Assembly: GCA_050305515.1 (NCBI GenBank)
Contig: JBNLFL010000020.1
Location: forward strand, 1 to 64,000
Reading direction: 5' to 3'
Length of the DNA: 64,000 nucleotides
Origin: JAFGUB01 sp050305515
GTDB taxonomy: Bacteria; Campylobacterota; Campylobacteria; Campylobacterales; Sulfurimonadaceae
Each line of letters starts with the position of its first letter. The stretch's first letter is position 1. The translations under genes were made by a program, and so were the position numbers. The notes under the pieces were generated by a model. The model saw only the letters and a program-made list of their open reading frames with translations, did not search any database and was not told the DNA's origin. Positions 17,309 through 26,435 of the stretch are shown here, one piece after another.

Positions 17309-17314
17309 ATTATA
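17309..17314 (-). promoter_or_regulatory. -10 box for the kinase/regulator pair
   Basis: ATTATA on the plus strand gives TATAAT on the minus strand, 27 bp upstream of the chosen kinase start. No clear -35. It sits back to back with the -10 of the cyclophilin gene. Confidence 0.45.
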
Positions 17315-17338
17315 CAATTCACTTAAAGTTAAAGCAAC

Positions 17339-17344
17339 TATAAT
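17339..17344 (+). promoter_or_regulatory. -10 box for the cyclophilin gene
   Basis: A perfect TATAAT lies 26 bp upstream of the cyclophilin ATG, which has AAGGA as its Shine-Dalgarno. A weak TTCACT stands about 15 bp further up. Confidence 0.45.
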
Positions 17345-17370
17345 TGCATCAAAATTTGACAAGGATCATT

Positions 17371-17877
17371 ATGTTCGGAAGAAAAGAACTTAAAACCTAC
17401 AGCTACTCCGCCGAAGAGATGGCAGCCTTTCAATGGGCGAAAATGACAACTTCAAAAGGTGTCATGTGGATCAAACTCTACGCAGATGAGACTCCCAATA
17501 CCGTTGCCAACTTCGCAACCCTAGCCAACGAAGGCTACTATAACGGTCTGAACTTTCACCGCGTCATCAAAAATTTCATGGCCCAGGGCGGTTGTCCTCA
17601 CGGTACAGGAACCGGCGGACCCGGCTTTGCCATTCCGTGCGAAACGGCACTTAACAAGCACCGTCACGTCAAAGGCACCCTCTCCATGGCCCATGCCGGC
17701 CCCAACACGGGCGGCAGCCAGTTCTTCATCTGTTTTGTGAGCTGTCCGCACCTTGACGGCGTCCACACCGTTTTCGGCGGTATCGAAGCCGATGACAAAA
17801 AATCGATGAGCGTTCTTGACAGCATCGAGATGCGCGACGAAATCGAAAGCGTCGAAATTCTCGCCGAGCGAGACTAA
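17371..17877 (+). CDS. Cyclophilin-type peptidyl-prolyl cis-trans isomerase
   Basis: Catalyses proline isomerisation in folding proteins. The 168-aa protein has no signal peptide, so it is cytoplasmic. Cyclophilin hallmarks are present: GVMWIKLYADETPNTVANFATLA, FHRVIKNFMAQGGCPHGTGTGG with the catalytic Arg and the Gln, and SMAHAGPNTGGSQFFICF. ATG 17371 is chosen over an upstream in-frame ATG since AAGGA precedes it and the family N-terminus starts here. The queH gene follows after 9 bp, probably in one operon. Confidence 0.96.
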   Translation: MFGRKELKTYSYSAEEMAAFQWAKMTTSKGVMWIKLYADETPNTVANFATLANEGYYNGLNFHRVIKNFMAQGGCPHGTGTGGPGFAIPCETALNKHRHVKGTLSMAHAGPNTGGSQFFICFVSCPHLDGVHTVFGGIEADDKKSMSVLDSIEMRDEIESVEILAERD

Positions 17878-17886
17878 AGCGTTTCC

Positions 17887-18969
17887 ATGCTCGTCCACAT
17901 CTGCTGCAGCGTCGATTCGCACTTCTTTCTCGAGAAGCTGCAGCAGGATTTTCCGCACGAAAAACTCACCGGATTCTTTTACGACCCCAACATTCACCCC
18001 TACAGCGAATACCGTCTGCGTTACCTTGACGTACAGCGCAGCTGCAAGCGTCTGGGCATCGACCTCATCGAAGGCGATTACGACTATGAGAACTGGCTGA
18101 ATGCCGTTCGCGGTCTGGAAAAAGAGCCCGAAAAGGGAGAGCGCTGCGCCGTCTGTTTCGACAAGCGCTTCGACGTCAGTGCCCACAAAGCACTCGAACT
18201 CGGGGAAAAACGCTTTACGACAACACTGCTGGTCAGTCCCCTGAAATCACAACAGCAGCTAAAAGCCAGCGGCGAAATTTTTGAAAAAGAGCACGGTGTG
18301 ACGTTTATTGCGGTCGATTACCGCAGCGGCGGCGGTACGCAGGATCAATCCCGCGTCACCAAAGAGCAGCAGCTCTACCGGCAGGATTACTGCGGCTGTC
18401 TTTTCGGACTGAGTATGCAGCGCGCGCATCAGGAACGGTTGATGGACGAGATGTTCTCACCCATCAACCGCGTCATTCTCCCGGCCTCCATCGAGGAGCG
18501 CCTTGCGCTGTATGAAAAACGCATGGCACTTGAAGATGCTGGAACAGACTACCGTATCATTAAAGAGAAGTTTCTCAACTACCGCCAGTTTACATGTAAG
18601 CTCACGCTCGGCAAAACGACCCCGGCCGCCATCCACGCACTTGCCTATTCCACCCTGCCTCGTAAACGGGTCCAGGGCAAAATCGAGCAGCATATCGGCG
18701 AGGTGCACTACATGAACCGTGACGATATCCGGCTTATCACTCTTCAATACTACAACACTCTGGCTCAGACCCGCTTCTTACATGTAACAGACCTGATTTT
18801 CAATTCCCCCTCTTTCGAAGCGGAATTACATGTAAGGACACAACTGGGCTGCAGCGCATTCGACCTCACCCCGATTTTCGTCGTCGATTCGATGCCCGAA
18901 GGCAGCTTCACCGTCGTTCTCGATGCAAAGATCTATGAAGATACGCGAGAATGTTTACTCACGCGCTAA
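17887..18969 (+). CDS. queH: Epoxyqueuosine reductase QueH
   Basis: Reduces epoxyqueuosine to queuosine in tRNA, replacing QueG. The N-terminal 190 residues show the DUF208/QueH cysteine pattern: HICCSVDSHFF at the start, ERCAVCFDKRFD near residue 85, and YCGCLFGLSMQ near residue 168, which hold the iron-sulfur cluster and metal. At 360 aa it is longer than the QueH of Thermotoga; the C-terminal 170 residues have no motif I can name. Three TTACATGTAA copies fall within 246 bp of this extension (18590, 18778, 18826), read as Thr-Cys once and Leu-His-Val twice. Confidence 0.9.
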   Translation: MLVHICCSVDSHFFLEKLQQDFPHEKLTGFFYDPNIHPYSEYRLRYLDVQRSCKRLGIDLIEGDYDYENWLNAVRGLEKEPEKGERCAVCFDKRFDVSAHKALELGEKRFTTTLLVSPLKSQQQLKASGEIFEKEHGVTFIAVDYRSGGGTQDQSRVTKEQQLYRQDYCGCLFGLSMQRAHQERLMDEMFSPINRVILPASIEERLALYEKRMALEDAGTDYRIIKEKFLNYRQFTCKLTLGKTTPAAIHALAYSTLPRKRVQGKIEQHIGEVHYMNRDDIRLITLQYYNTLAQTRFLHVTDLIFNSPSFEAELHVRTQLGCSAFDLTPIFVVDSMPEGSFTVVLDAKIYEDTRECLLTR

Positions 18970-18971
18970 AT

Positions 18972-20363
18972 TCAATTCAACATATATAACATTAAAGATG
19001 GCGATAGCCCTTTATTTGGAAAAGCAACTTTATTCACATATATATCAAGTCCGGCCACACCAGCTTGCGTTAAACCATAAACGATGGAATCATCCCTATT
19101 CTGGATCGCTTTTGTCATATTATAAATCATTACTTGTGGAGTAGAAATATAGCGGAAATTTTCATGGTTGACATTCCAGATAGCGATGCTACCGGTATCA
19201 AACATATTCTGATCGGAATAACGGTAAGACGTCAGCAACACGTTGCCATTTTTACCCTCACTTAAAGCCCCGAATGCATCATTAAAGCCGTTGTTCCACC
19301 CTGAGAGATTCAAGATCGTAAAATTTTGGTCGTCAAAATTGTAACTGCCATAAAAGACATCATCTCCATTAGCACCATTATAGGCCACGCCTCCTATCAA
19401 CAGACCATTAGTGGAGTGTTCCAATAACGCATTGAACGTCATTTTTCCGTCTTGATACCCCTGTGTCGTCCATCTGCCAACCCCCAGTGATGCATTCACT
19501 TCAAACAGGAAGCCATCTGAAAAGTCCGCTTTATTATGATTCGTTGCCGCCGCGACGATCACACTATTGTCTTCGCGGCAACTGATATCATAGGCTGTTT
19601 CGTTGGAATCACTCCACCCGATTTCGACATTCGAAGAGAACAGTTTTGTATCAAGATCAAAAAGAGCGACATGCGCATTGCTTACACCTGAAAGCGTTTT
19701 TTTTACGGTAGAAAGCAGCACCCATTTTCCATCGGGTCGTCTACATGCAGAAGCCGCATAATGATTGTCCGCTGACGTACCCATCCGCATGACCCATATG
19801 TCATTCTGATCATAAATAAAATTGGCATCAGAGTCAACCTGATACACCGTCACAACGTCTTGATAGGTATTGTCAAGATATTGATCTCCAACCAGCAGAT
19901 AATTTCCATTACTCATCGGAATGATTTTTTTAAACGCGTCGTTGTTATTCATTCCAATAAAATATTCTGCTACATGATTGCCATCTTTATCAATTTTTTC
20001 AATCCATGCATCCATGTTGTATATATTGTCAAAATATCGTGTACCTACCAGCAAAAAACCGCCATCTGGTGTCTGAAACATATCCATGATCTTATCTTCA
20101 TAGGGAAAGTTATCCACTTTATGCGTCCATACATTCTCTACATCTGATGTTATGTCCGTTCTTAACTGGGCACCAAACCTCTTTTTTATCTTGACTGGAA
20201 GACCGGTTTCAATCACCGTTTCGACAGGGGTCACAAGATACTCCGGAGCCTGATAATCCAGACTTGTCTCTTTCACATTCAAAAATGCCTCTGACCCTTT
20301 AGAAAATGTCAGCATTTCGCTCATTGCCATGGTTGATAAAACAAGTAGTGTCACCAGTTTCAA
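18972..20363 (-). CDS. Exported repeat protein, beta-propeller-like, unknown function
   Basis: A 463-aa exported protein with signal peptide LKLVTLLVLSTMAMSE and a body made of repeated blocks of about 45-55 residues with WxxxID, GGFLLVGTRYFDN, NGNYLLVGDQYLDN, DGKWVLLSTVKK, NSVIVAAATN, NGLLIGGVAYNG and NGNVLLTSYRYSDQ. Such G-x-x-L-L-V-G blocks suggest a beta-propeller. A TTG at 20363 is chosen as start because a strong AAGGAAGG stands five bases upstream and the signal peptide begins there; an ATG 48 bp further up lacks both. The gene is visibly lower in G+C than its neighbours and has no partner, so it may be acquired. Convergent with queH, 2-bp gap. Confidence 0.75.
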   Translation of the reverse strand: MKLVTLLVLSTMAMSEMLTFSKGSEAFLNVKETSLDYQAPEYLVTPVETVIETGLPVKIKKRFGAQLRTDITSDVENVWTHKVDNFPYEDKIMDMFQTPDGGFLLVGTRYFDNIYNMDAWIEKIDKDGNHVAEYFIGMNNNDAFKKIIPMSNGNYLLVGDQYLDNTYQDVVTVYQVDSDANFIYDQNDIWVMRMGTSADNHYAASACRRPDGKWVLLSTVKKTLSGVSNAHVALFDLDTKLFSSNVEIGWSDSNETAYDISCREDNSVIVAAATNHNKADFSDGFLFEVNASLGVGRWTTQGYQDGKMTFNALLEHSTNGLLIGGVAYNGANGDDVFYGSYNFDDQNFTILNLSGWNNGFNDAFGALSEGKNGNVLLTSYRYSDQNMFDTGSIAIWNVNHENFRYISTPQVMIYNMTKAIQNRDDSIVYGLTQAGVAGLDIYVNKVAFPNKGLSPSLMLYMLN

Positions 20364-20558
20364 AACGACCTTCCTTCTGATAAAATAATATGTATTTTTG
20401 TTATATCTCAAAAAACAAAACGTATTAAAACAGAAAAATTATAAAATATGACTAAGTAGAGATGAATAAAGAAAATCTTCATTTGAATATGTACAAAAAA
20501 AAATATTATTTGGAGTTTTCGGTCAAGTCAGAAAGGTGTCAGTTCTTTGCGGAAGAGG

Positions 20559-21089
20559 TTAATTTTGTTGAAGTAAGTGATCTGGTCGTTTAGTGCGCAA
20601 TTCCATCCGTTCAAAAGGAAACCCCAAAGCATCCCTGCAACGCAATGTTGTTATCAGTTCATGTGCCTCGGATACCAGCCCTAGCCGTTCAAGCTGTAAC
20701 GCCTCGAAATAGATCTGTTTTGCCATTTCCAGCATTTCAGGTTCGGGTTTTTTTCGTACGGCAATATAACCGCAGAGTTTTTCATCCTGAAATTTCGGGG
20801 TAATGAACACCACAACCCAGTAGAACCGTCTGTCTTTTCGTAAATTTTTAATGTAGCCCTGCCACGTGCGTCCTTCACTCAGGGTCTCCCACATGTCTTT
20901 GAAACAGCCTTTGGGCATATCATAATGGCGAATGATGCTATGCGGTCTCCCAACAAGCTCTTTCATGGCAAAACCGGACATCTCGTAAAACTTGCGATTG
21001 GCAAATACGATACGTCCGTTCAGATCGGTTTCCGTAATCATCGCACTGCCGTCGTAATATACTTCTTCATTATCCAGAACAAAAGGCAT
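20559..21089 (-). CDS. PAS-domain redox sensor, CetB/Aer-like
   Basis: A 176-aa soluble protein with a single Aer-type PAS domain (residues about 15-115): ITETDLNGRIVFANRKFYEMSGF, then VGRPHSIIRHYDMPKGCFKDMW, and WQGYIKNLRKDRRFYWV, the FAD-binding part. A short helical tail follows. No methyl-accepting domain, so it resembles CetB, the separate PAS partner of the energy-taxis receptor CetA in Campylobacter. ATG 21089 is chosen since AAGGA lies five bases upstream; a GTG further up is less likely. It shares the WQGY(I/V)KNLR core with the protein at 48318-48779. Confidence 0.85.
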   Translation of the reverse strand: MPFVLDNEEVYYDGSAMITETDLNGRIVFANRKFYEMSGFAMKELVGRPHSIIRHYDMPKGCFKDMWETLSEGRTWQGYIKNLRKDRRFYWVVVFITPKFQDEKLCGYIAVRKKPEPEMLEMAKQIYFEALQLERLGLVSEAHELITTLRCRDALGFPFERMELRTKRPDHLLQQN

Positions 21090-21308
21090 CGGTTTCCTTG
21101 AAATCACGAATTATGAAAAGCTCTGAAAGTATAGAGATTTTTTTGTCAAACCCCTGTAGTGCTTCGGTAATAAATTACAAGAAACGACCCGTTTGGTATC
21201 GCTTCGGTTTCACTGGCATTACATGTAAGTCCGTCCAATGCACCAAACCTGCTTCAGGCAAAAAAAATCAATCTTTCATTTGTTAACTTAAAACCTCTTT
21301 TTATCCGC

Positions 21309-21314
21309 TATAAT
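21309..21314 (+). promoter_or_regulatory. -10 box in the gap before rhlE
   Basis: The 362-bp gap between the PAS gene and rhlE (21090-21451) has no gene I can support. It holds one TTACATGTAA copy (21219-21228) and this TATAAT, 138 bp upstream of rhlE, so the rhlE mRNA would have a long 5' leader, as cold-regulated RNA helicase mRNAs often do. The leader's structure was not worked out. Confidence 0.45.
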
Positions 21315-21451
21315 TTCGCAATTTCAGCGTGTTTTCGATCACGCGACTGACTTCGTTTTTCTCATCTCAACGATTTAAACAAAACTTACTCAATTGGCCT
21401 GGATCGACCCAAGATCACCATTGGCAGGCTCGTCTCAAAGGGACACATTTT

Positions 21452-22777
21452 ATGTCATTTAACACACTCGGACTTTCAAAGCCCATTTTGCGTGCCGTCG
21501 CCGAAGAGGGCTACACCACGCCCACACCCATCCAACAGCAGGCAATTCCCGTTATTTTAGAGGGCAAGGACATCCTTGCGGGCGCCCAGACGGGCACCGG
21601 TAAAACCGCCGGTTTCACACTACCGCTCCTGGAGCGTCTCGGACGTTCAAAACCGCTCGGAAAACACCCCAGAGTCCTCATTCTCGCCCCGACGCGGGAA
21701 CTGGCGGCTCAGGTCGGCGAGAGCGTCGCCACCTATGGCAAATATCTGCCTTACACCTCTGCCATTATCTTTGGCGGTGTCAATCTCCGCCCGCAGGTCA
21801 CGGCACTTCGAAAAGGCGTTGACATCATCATTGCCACACCCGGAAGATTGCTAGACCACGTCAACCAGAAAAACATCGATCTCTCAAAAATCGAATGTCT
21901 TGTGCTTGATGAAGCCGACCGCATGCTTGACATGGGCTTCATCCACGACATTAAAAAAGTACTGGCCCTGTTGCCTAAAACGCGTCAGAACCTCCTTTTT
22001 TCAGCCACCTTTTCCGATGAGATCAAACGTCTTGCCGACGGATTGCTCAAATCTCCCGTGCTCATCGAAGTGGCACGCCGCAACACCACCGCCGAACAGG
22101 TAACACAGATCGTCCATCCGGTTGACCGTGAGCGCAAACGCGAGCTGCTCTCGCATCTCATTACGACGCAGGAGTGGAAACAGGTTCTTGTCTTTACACG
22201 CACCAAACACGGAGCCAACCGCCTGAGTGGACAGCTTGAAAAAGACGGTATTACCGCCGCGGCCATTCACGGCAACAAAAGCCAAAGTGCCCGTACCAAA
22301 GCACTCTCGGCGTTTAAAGAGGGGAATGTCCGGGTACTGGTTGCCACCGATATCGCCGCACGCGGCATAGACATCGACCTGCTCAGCCATGTCGTCAATT
22401 TCGAACTCCCCAACGTCGCGGAAGACTACGTGCACCGCATTGGCCGTACGGGTCGCGCGGGCAATACGGGAGCGGCCATCTCGCTCGTCTGTGTGGATGA
22501 GCATGAGCTGCTGCGCAATATTGAAAGACTCATCAAACGCGACATTCCCAAAGAGACATTCAAAGCCTTTGCACCCGACCCCTCCATCAAGGCTGAACCG
22601 ATTCGCCAAAAAAGCGGTTCGCAGCCACAGGGACGTTCACGCAGCCATGCAACAAAACGAAGCAATGAAACCCGGACACCACGTGCCACAACCCGCTCAA
22701 ACTCCGGCGGACATCGCAGCAGTTCCAGAGAAGGCGCCACGCAGCGTCAGAGAACCTCAGGCGGCAACCACCGCTAA
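21452..22777 (+). CDS. rhlE: DEAD-box RNA helicase, RhlE type
   Basis: A 441-aa ATP-dependent RNA helicase. The Q motif precedes PTPIQQQAIPVIL, motif I is AQTGTGKT, Ia is LAPTRELAAQ, motif II is VLDEADRMLDMGF, motif III is LFSATF, and the helicase C domain has VATDIAARGIDI and YVHRIGRTGRAG. The C-terminal 60 residues are a basic, Ser/Arg/Gly-rich disordered tail typical of RhlE. ATG 21452 is chosen since the conserved FNTLGLS begins there, with AAAGGGA upstream. Likely acts in ribosome assembly or mRNA decay. Confidence 0.95.
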   Translation: MSFNTLGLSKPILRAVAEEGYTTPTPIQQQAIPVILEGKDILAGAQTGTGKTAGFTLPLLERLGRSKPLGKHPRVLILAPTRELAAQVGESVATYGKYLPYTSAIIFGGVNLRPQVTALRKGVDIIIATPGRLLDHVNQKNIDLSKIECLVLDEADRMLDMGFIHDIKKVLALLPKTRQNLLFSATFSDEIKRLADGLLKSPVLIEVARRNTTAEQVTQIVHPVDRERKRELLSHLITTQEWKQVLVFTRTKHGANRLSGQLEKDGITAAAIHGNKSQSARTKALSAFKEGNVRVLVATDIAARGIDIDLLSHVVNFELPNVAEDYVHRIGRTGRAGNTGAAISLVCVDEHELLRNIERLIKRDIPKETFKAFAPDPSIKAEPIRQKSGSQPQGRSRSHATKRSNETRTPRATTRSNSGGHRSSSREGATQRQRTSGGNHR

Positions 22778-22828
22778 AAGTTCCCTTCCCTGCCCGGGCC
22801 ACGCTCCAAATTCGCCTCCGATAGCACT

Positions 22829-22834
22829 TATAAT
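22829..22834 (+). promoter_or_regulatory. -10 box upstream of fabZ
   Basis: TATAAT lies 58 bp upstream of fabZ. A second candidate, TAAAAT, sits within a small hairpin (GGCTAAAATAGCC) about 25 bp upstream of the fabZ start. Either could drive the fabZ-lpxA-clpX operon. Confidence 0.4.
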
Positions 22835-22892
22835 CCTAAATTAACCGCTTTTTGGCTAAAATAGCCCAATTTTCTTTAAGGTACGAAGCGTA

Positions 22893-23336
22893 ATGATTGA
22901 TGTAGTTGAAATCCAGAAAATTCTCCCCCACCGCTTTCCCTTTTTACTGATCGACAAAGTCACCGGTCTGGAAAAAGGCGAAAAGCTCGTCGGGTATAAA
23001 AACGTCACCATCGGTGAACATATTTTTCAGGGACACTTTCCCGGTCATCCGATTTATCCCGGCGTCATGATTCTTGAGGGCATGGCCCAGGCAGGCGGTA
23101 TTCTCGCGTTTAAAAGCATGGACGTCACCGAAGAGGAGATCGCCAACAAAGTGGTCTATTTCATGAGTATCGACAAAGCCAAATTCCGTAATCCGGTACG
23201 CCCCGGCGACCGTCTTGAGTATCGCGTCAGCGTTATCAAGCACAAAGGGAGTATCTGGGTACTTCAGGGGGAAGCGTACGTCGATGACGTCCTTGTCTCC
23301 GAAGCCGAACTCAAAGCAATGATCGTTGACAAATGA
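22893..23336 (+). CDS. fabZ: 3-hydroxyacyl-ACP dehydratase
   Basis: Dehydrates 3-hydroxyacyl-ACP in fatty acid elongation. The 147-aa hot-dog protein shows the signature IQKILPHRFPFLLID, then QGHFPGHPIYPGVMILEGMAQAGG, which contains the catalytic His and Glu. The lpxA gene overlaps its stop by 4 bp (ATGA). fabZ beside lpxA is the common arrangement, coupling fatty acid and lipid A synthesis from the same hydroxyacyl-ACP pool. Confidence 0.98.
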   Translation: MIDVVEIQKILPHRFPFLLIDKVTGLEKGEKLVGYKNVTIGEHIFQGHFPGHPIYPGVMILEGMAQAGGILAFKSMDVTEEEIANKVVYFMSIDKAKFRNPVRPGDRLEYRVSVIKHKGSIWVLQGEAYVDDVLVSEAELKAMIVDK

Positions 23337-24127
23337 GTAAGATCTCTCCGCTTGCCATCATTGAAGATGGCGCTGTAATCGGCGATAATGTCGAAATCGG
23401 ACCCTACTGTTTCATCTCGTCAGAGACAACCATCGGTGAAGGAACCAGCATTGCACAGGGTGCATGTATCTATGGAAAAACCACCATCGGGAAACATAAC
23501 CAGATATTCTCGCACGCAGTTCTGGGCTCCATTCCGCAGGATCTCAAGTTCAACGGCGAAGATGTCGAACTCATCATCGGTGATTATAACCGCATCCGCG
23601 AGTTCACCCTTTTTAATCCCGGAACCAAGGGCGGCGGGGGAAAGACCATCATCGGATCGCACAACCTCTTCATGGGCTATGTGCACCTCGGTCATGACGT
23701 CATCATCGGCAACCACTGTATTCTTGCCAATGCCGCTACGCTTGCGGGACATGTCGAAATGGGCGACTACGCCGTTATTGGCGGTATGACTCCGGTACAT
23801 CAGTTTGTCCATATCGGCGACTACGCCATGATTGGCGGGGCCTCTGCCGTAGCGCAGGACATTCCACCCTATTGCATGGCCGAAGGCAACCGTGCCATTA
23901 TCCGCGGACTCAACCTCACCGGCCTGAGACGCAACATCGAGAGACAGGACATCGATACGCTTAAAAGTGCCTACCGGGATATCTTTGAATCCGGACAGCC
24001 GGTCAAAGAGATGGCGGCCGAACTGCTTGAGACAACCAAAAGTCATCATGTCATCAGTCTCTGCAACTTTATTATCAAAACCAAACGCGGCATTCCGTTT
24101 GAAAGGAAACAGCACAATGATTCATAG
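23333..24127 (+). CDS. lpxA: UDP-N-acetylglucosamine acyltransferase
   Basis: Transfers a 3-hydroxyacyl chain to UDP-GlcNAc, the first step of lipid A synthesis. The 264-aa protein has the left-handed beta-helix of hexapeptide repeats ([LIV]-G-x-x-x-x), including IGDNVEIGPYCFISSETTIG and VHLGHDVIIGNHCILANAA with the catalytic His near residue 120, and a C-terminal helical domain. It overlaps fabZ by 4 bp and clpX by 11 bp. Confidence 0.98.
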   Translation: MSKISPLAIIEDGAVIGDNVEIGPYCFISSETTIGEGTSIAQGACIYGKTTIGKHNQIFSHAVLGSIPQDLKFNGEDVELIIGDYNRIREFTLFNPGTKGGGGKTIIGSHNLFMGYVHLGHDVIIGNHCILANAATLAGHVEMGDYAVIGGMTPVHQFVHIGDYAMIGGASAVAQDIPPYCMAEGNRAIIRGLNLTGLRRNIERQDIDTLKSAYRDIFESGQPVKEMAAELLETTKSHHVISLCNFIIKTKRGIPFERKQHNDS

Positions 24128-25346
24128 AACCTGCAGCTTCTGCGATGCCCACGAAAGCGAGGAGAACCCTCTCATTGCCGGTAACGGCGTCTACATCTGT
24201 AAAAACTGCGTCTTTTCTGCTTATAAAATCATGTTTGGCGACTCGGAAGATGTCGCAACCGAACATGAATATACAACCGAACTGATGATTCCCAAAGAGC
24301 TCAATGCCTTTTTGGGCGACTATGTCATCGGGCAGGAGCGTGCCAGAAAGCTCCTCTCCGTTGCCGTGTACAACCACTACAAACGTATTTTCCGCAGCCA
24401 GCATGTAGAGGGTGACGATACCGAGATCACCAAGTCAAACGTTCTGCTGATCGGTCCGACGGGAAGCGGCAAGACGCTGATGGCCCAAACCATTGCCCGC
24501 GTCCTTAACGTACCGCTGGCCATCGCCGATGCCACCAGCCTGACCGAAGCGGGCTATGTAGGCGAAGACGTGGAAAACATCCTGACCAAACTCCTTCAGG
24601 CAGCAGACGGCGATGTCGAACGCGCCCAGCAGGGAATCGTCTTCATTGACGAGATTGACAAGATCTCCCGTATGAGCGAAAACCGCTCCATCACCCGTGA
24701 TGTATCGGGCGAAGGCGTGCAGCAGGCACTTTTGAAAATTATTGAAGGTGCCGTGGTCAATATTCCGCCCAAAGGGGGGCGCAAACACCCCAATCAGGAC
24801 TTTATCCAGATTGATACCTCCGGGATTCTCTTTATCTGCGGCGGTGCTTTTGACGGACTCGGACAGATTCTGGAGAAAAAACAGGGGAACAATGTTCTCG
24901 GTTTCGGCCATGAAAAGAAAAGCAAATCCGAGAAAAAGGCAACATTCGATCTGGTGGAACCGGATGATCTGGTCCATTACGGCCTGATTCCCGAGCTCAT
25001 CGGACGGTTGCCGATTATCGCATCCCTCGATGAGATCAGCGAAGATGACATGGTGCGTATTTTGACTGAGCCCAAAAACTCGCTCATTCGCCAGTACACC
25101 AAACTTTTTGCCATCGATAACGTCACCCTGACTTTCGAAGAAGAGGCGACCCGCGCCATTGCCCACAAGGCTATCGAGCGAAAAACCGGTGCACGGGGCC
25201 TGCGTGCCATTCTCGAAGAGAGCATGATCGAGATTATGTACGAACTGCCCGAATACGAAGGGTACGAAATCGTCATCACTCCCGAAGTGATCACCGACGG
25301 CGACAAACCGGTTTACGTCAAGCGCAGCGACAAGAAAATCGCATAA
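24117..25346 (+). CDS. clpX: ATP-dependent protease ATP-binding subunit ClpX
   Basis: Unfolds and feeds substrates to ClpP. The 409-aa protein has an N-terminal zinc-binding domain, CSFCDAHESEE through YICKNC, then the AAA+ module: Walker A IGPTGSGKT, Walker B GIVFIDEIDKI, the pore loop GYVGEDVE, the IGF-type ClpP-binding loop near VLGFGHE, and sensor 2 GARGLRAI. ATG 24117 begins at the Cys motif and overlaps lpxA by 11 bp. A hairpin with T-run immediately follows. Confidence 0.98.
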   Translation: MIHRTCSFCDAHESEENPLIAGNGVYICKNCVFSAYKIMFGDSEDVATEHEYTTELMIPKELNAFLGDYVIGQERARKLLSVAVYNHYKRIFRSQHVEGDDTEITKSNVLLIGPTGSGKTLMAQTIARVLNVPLAIADATSLTEAGYVGEDVENILTKLLQAADGDVERAQQGIVFIDEIDKISRMSENRSITRDVSGEGVQQALLKIIEGAVVNIPPKGGRKHPNQDFIQIDTSGILFICGGAFDGLGQILEKKQGNNVLGFGHEKKSKSEKKATFDLVEPDDLVHYGLIPELIGRLPIIASLDEISEDDMVRILTEPKNSLIRQYTKLFAIDNVTLTFEEEATRAIAHKAIERKTGARGLRAILEESMIEIMYELPEYEGYEIVITPEVITDGDKPVYVKRSDKKIA

Positions 25347-25347
25347 T

Positions 25348-25368
25348 TCCGGTTTTTACCGGATTTTT
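25348..25368 (+). terminator. Intrinsic terminator after clpX
   Basis: TCCGGT (25348-25353) and ACCGGA (25358-25363) pair around a TTTT loop and are followed directly by TTTTT. The hairpin starts 1 bp after the clpX stop and would separate the fabZ-lpxA-clpX transcript from mreB, or attenuate it. Confidence 0.6.
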
Positions 25369-25397
25369 GAAACAGCAAGCCAGCAGGAGCACATATT

Positions 25398-26435
25398 ATG
25401 ATATTCAACAAACTGATTGGTCTCTTTTCCAACGACCTCTCGATCGACCTGGGAACTGCCAATACCCTTGTCATCGCCAAGGGACGCGGCATCATCATTA
25501 ACGAACCTTCCGTTGTCGCGGTCAAAACGGAGCGCTACGGGCAGCAGCGCGTTCTGGCTGTCGGCCATGAAGCCAAGGAGATGGTAGGGAAAACCCCCGG
25601 CAACATCAAGGCGATCCGTCCCATGAAAGACGGTGTCATCGCCGACTTCGACATGACCGAAAAGATGATCCGCAAATTCATCGAAAAAGCCCATGGTCGC
25701 AGTGCGCTTATCAGCCCTCGCATCATCATCTGCGTCCCTTACGGGCTGACGCAGGTGGAGCGTAAAGCCGTACGCGAATCGGCGCTCTCTGCGGGTGCCC
25801 GCGAAGTATTTCTCATCGAAGAGCCCATGGCTGCGGCTATCGGTGCGGGTGTCGATATCCGCGAACCGCAGGGGAATCTCGTCGTTGATATCGGCGGTGG
25901 TACAACGGAAATCGGTGTGGTCTCGCTCGGCGGTCTCGTCCTTTCCAAATCGATCCGCGTCGCCGGTGACAAAATCGACCTTGCCATCAGCAACTACGTG
26001 CGCAAAAAATACAACCTGCTCATTGGGGAACGTGTCGCCGAAGAGATCAAAATCAACATCGGTACCGCGATGACGCTTGATAAAGAGCTCACCATGACCG
26101 TCAACGGACGCGACCAGGTTGAAGGCCTGCTCAGCTCTGTCGAACTCACCAGCGAAGACGCCCGTGAAGCGATGAAGGAACCTATGAAAGAGATTGCCGA
26201 AGCCCTGCGCGACGTTCTTGAGCAGATGCCGCCGGATCTGGCAGGCGATATCGTCAACCACGGTATCATTCTTACCGGCGGCGGCGCTTTGATCCGCCAG
26301 CTTGACAGATACCTCTCCGATATCGTCAAAATCCCGGTATTTGTTGCTGATGAGCCGCTGCTGGCCGTCGCCAAAGGTACCGGACGCGCCCTCGAAGAGA
26401 TTGACCTGCTCCAAGAACTCTTCGAAAATGAGTAA
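25398..26435 (+). CDS. mreB: Rod-shape-determining actin homologue MreB
   Basis: Forms membrane-associated filaments that guide sidewall peptidoglycan synthesis. The 345-aa protein has the N-terminal amphipathic stretch, phosphate 1 motif SIDLGTANTLV, the connect regions, phosphate 2 motif NLVVDIGGGTTEIGVV, and the adenosine motif ILTGGGALIRQLD. It is followed by mreC with an 8-bp overlap. Cell shape is therefore probably rod or curved rod. Confidence 0.98.
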   Translation: MIFNKLIGLFSNDLSIDLGTANTLVIAKGRGIIINEPSVVAVKTERYGQQRVLAVGHEAKEMVGKTPGNIKAIRPMKDGVIADFDMTEKMIRKFIEKAHGRSALISPRIIICVPYGLTQVERKAVRESALSAGAREVFLIEEPMAAAIGAGVDIREPQGNLVVDIGGGTTEIGVVSLGGLVLSKSIRVAGDKIDLAISNYVRKKYNLLIGERVAEEIKINIGTAMTLDKELTMTVNGRDQVEGLLSSVELTSEDAREAMKEPMKEIAEALRDVLEQMPPDLAGDIVNHGIILTGGGALIRQLDRYLSDIVKIPVFVADEPLLAVAKGTGRALEEIDLLQELFENE

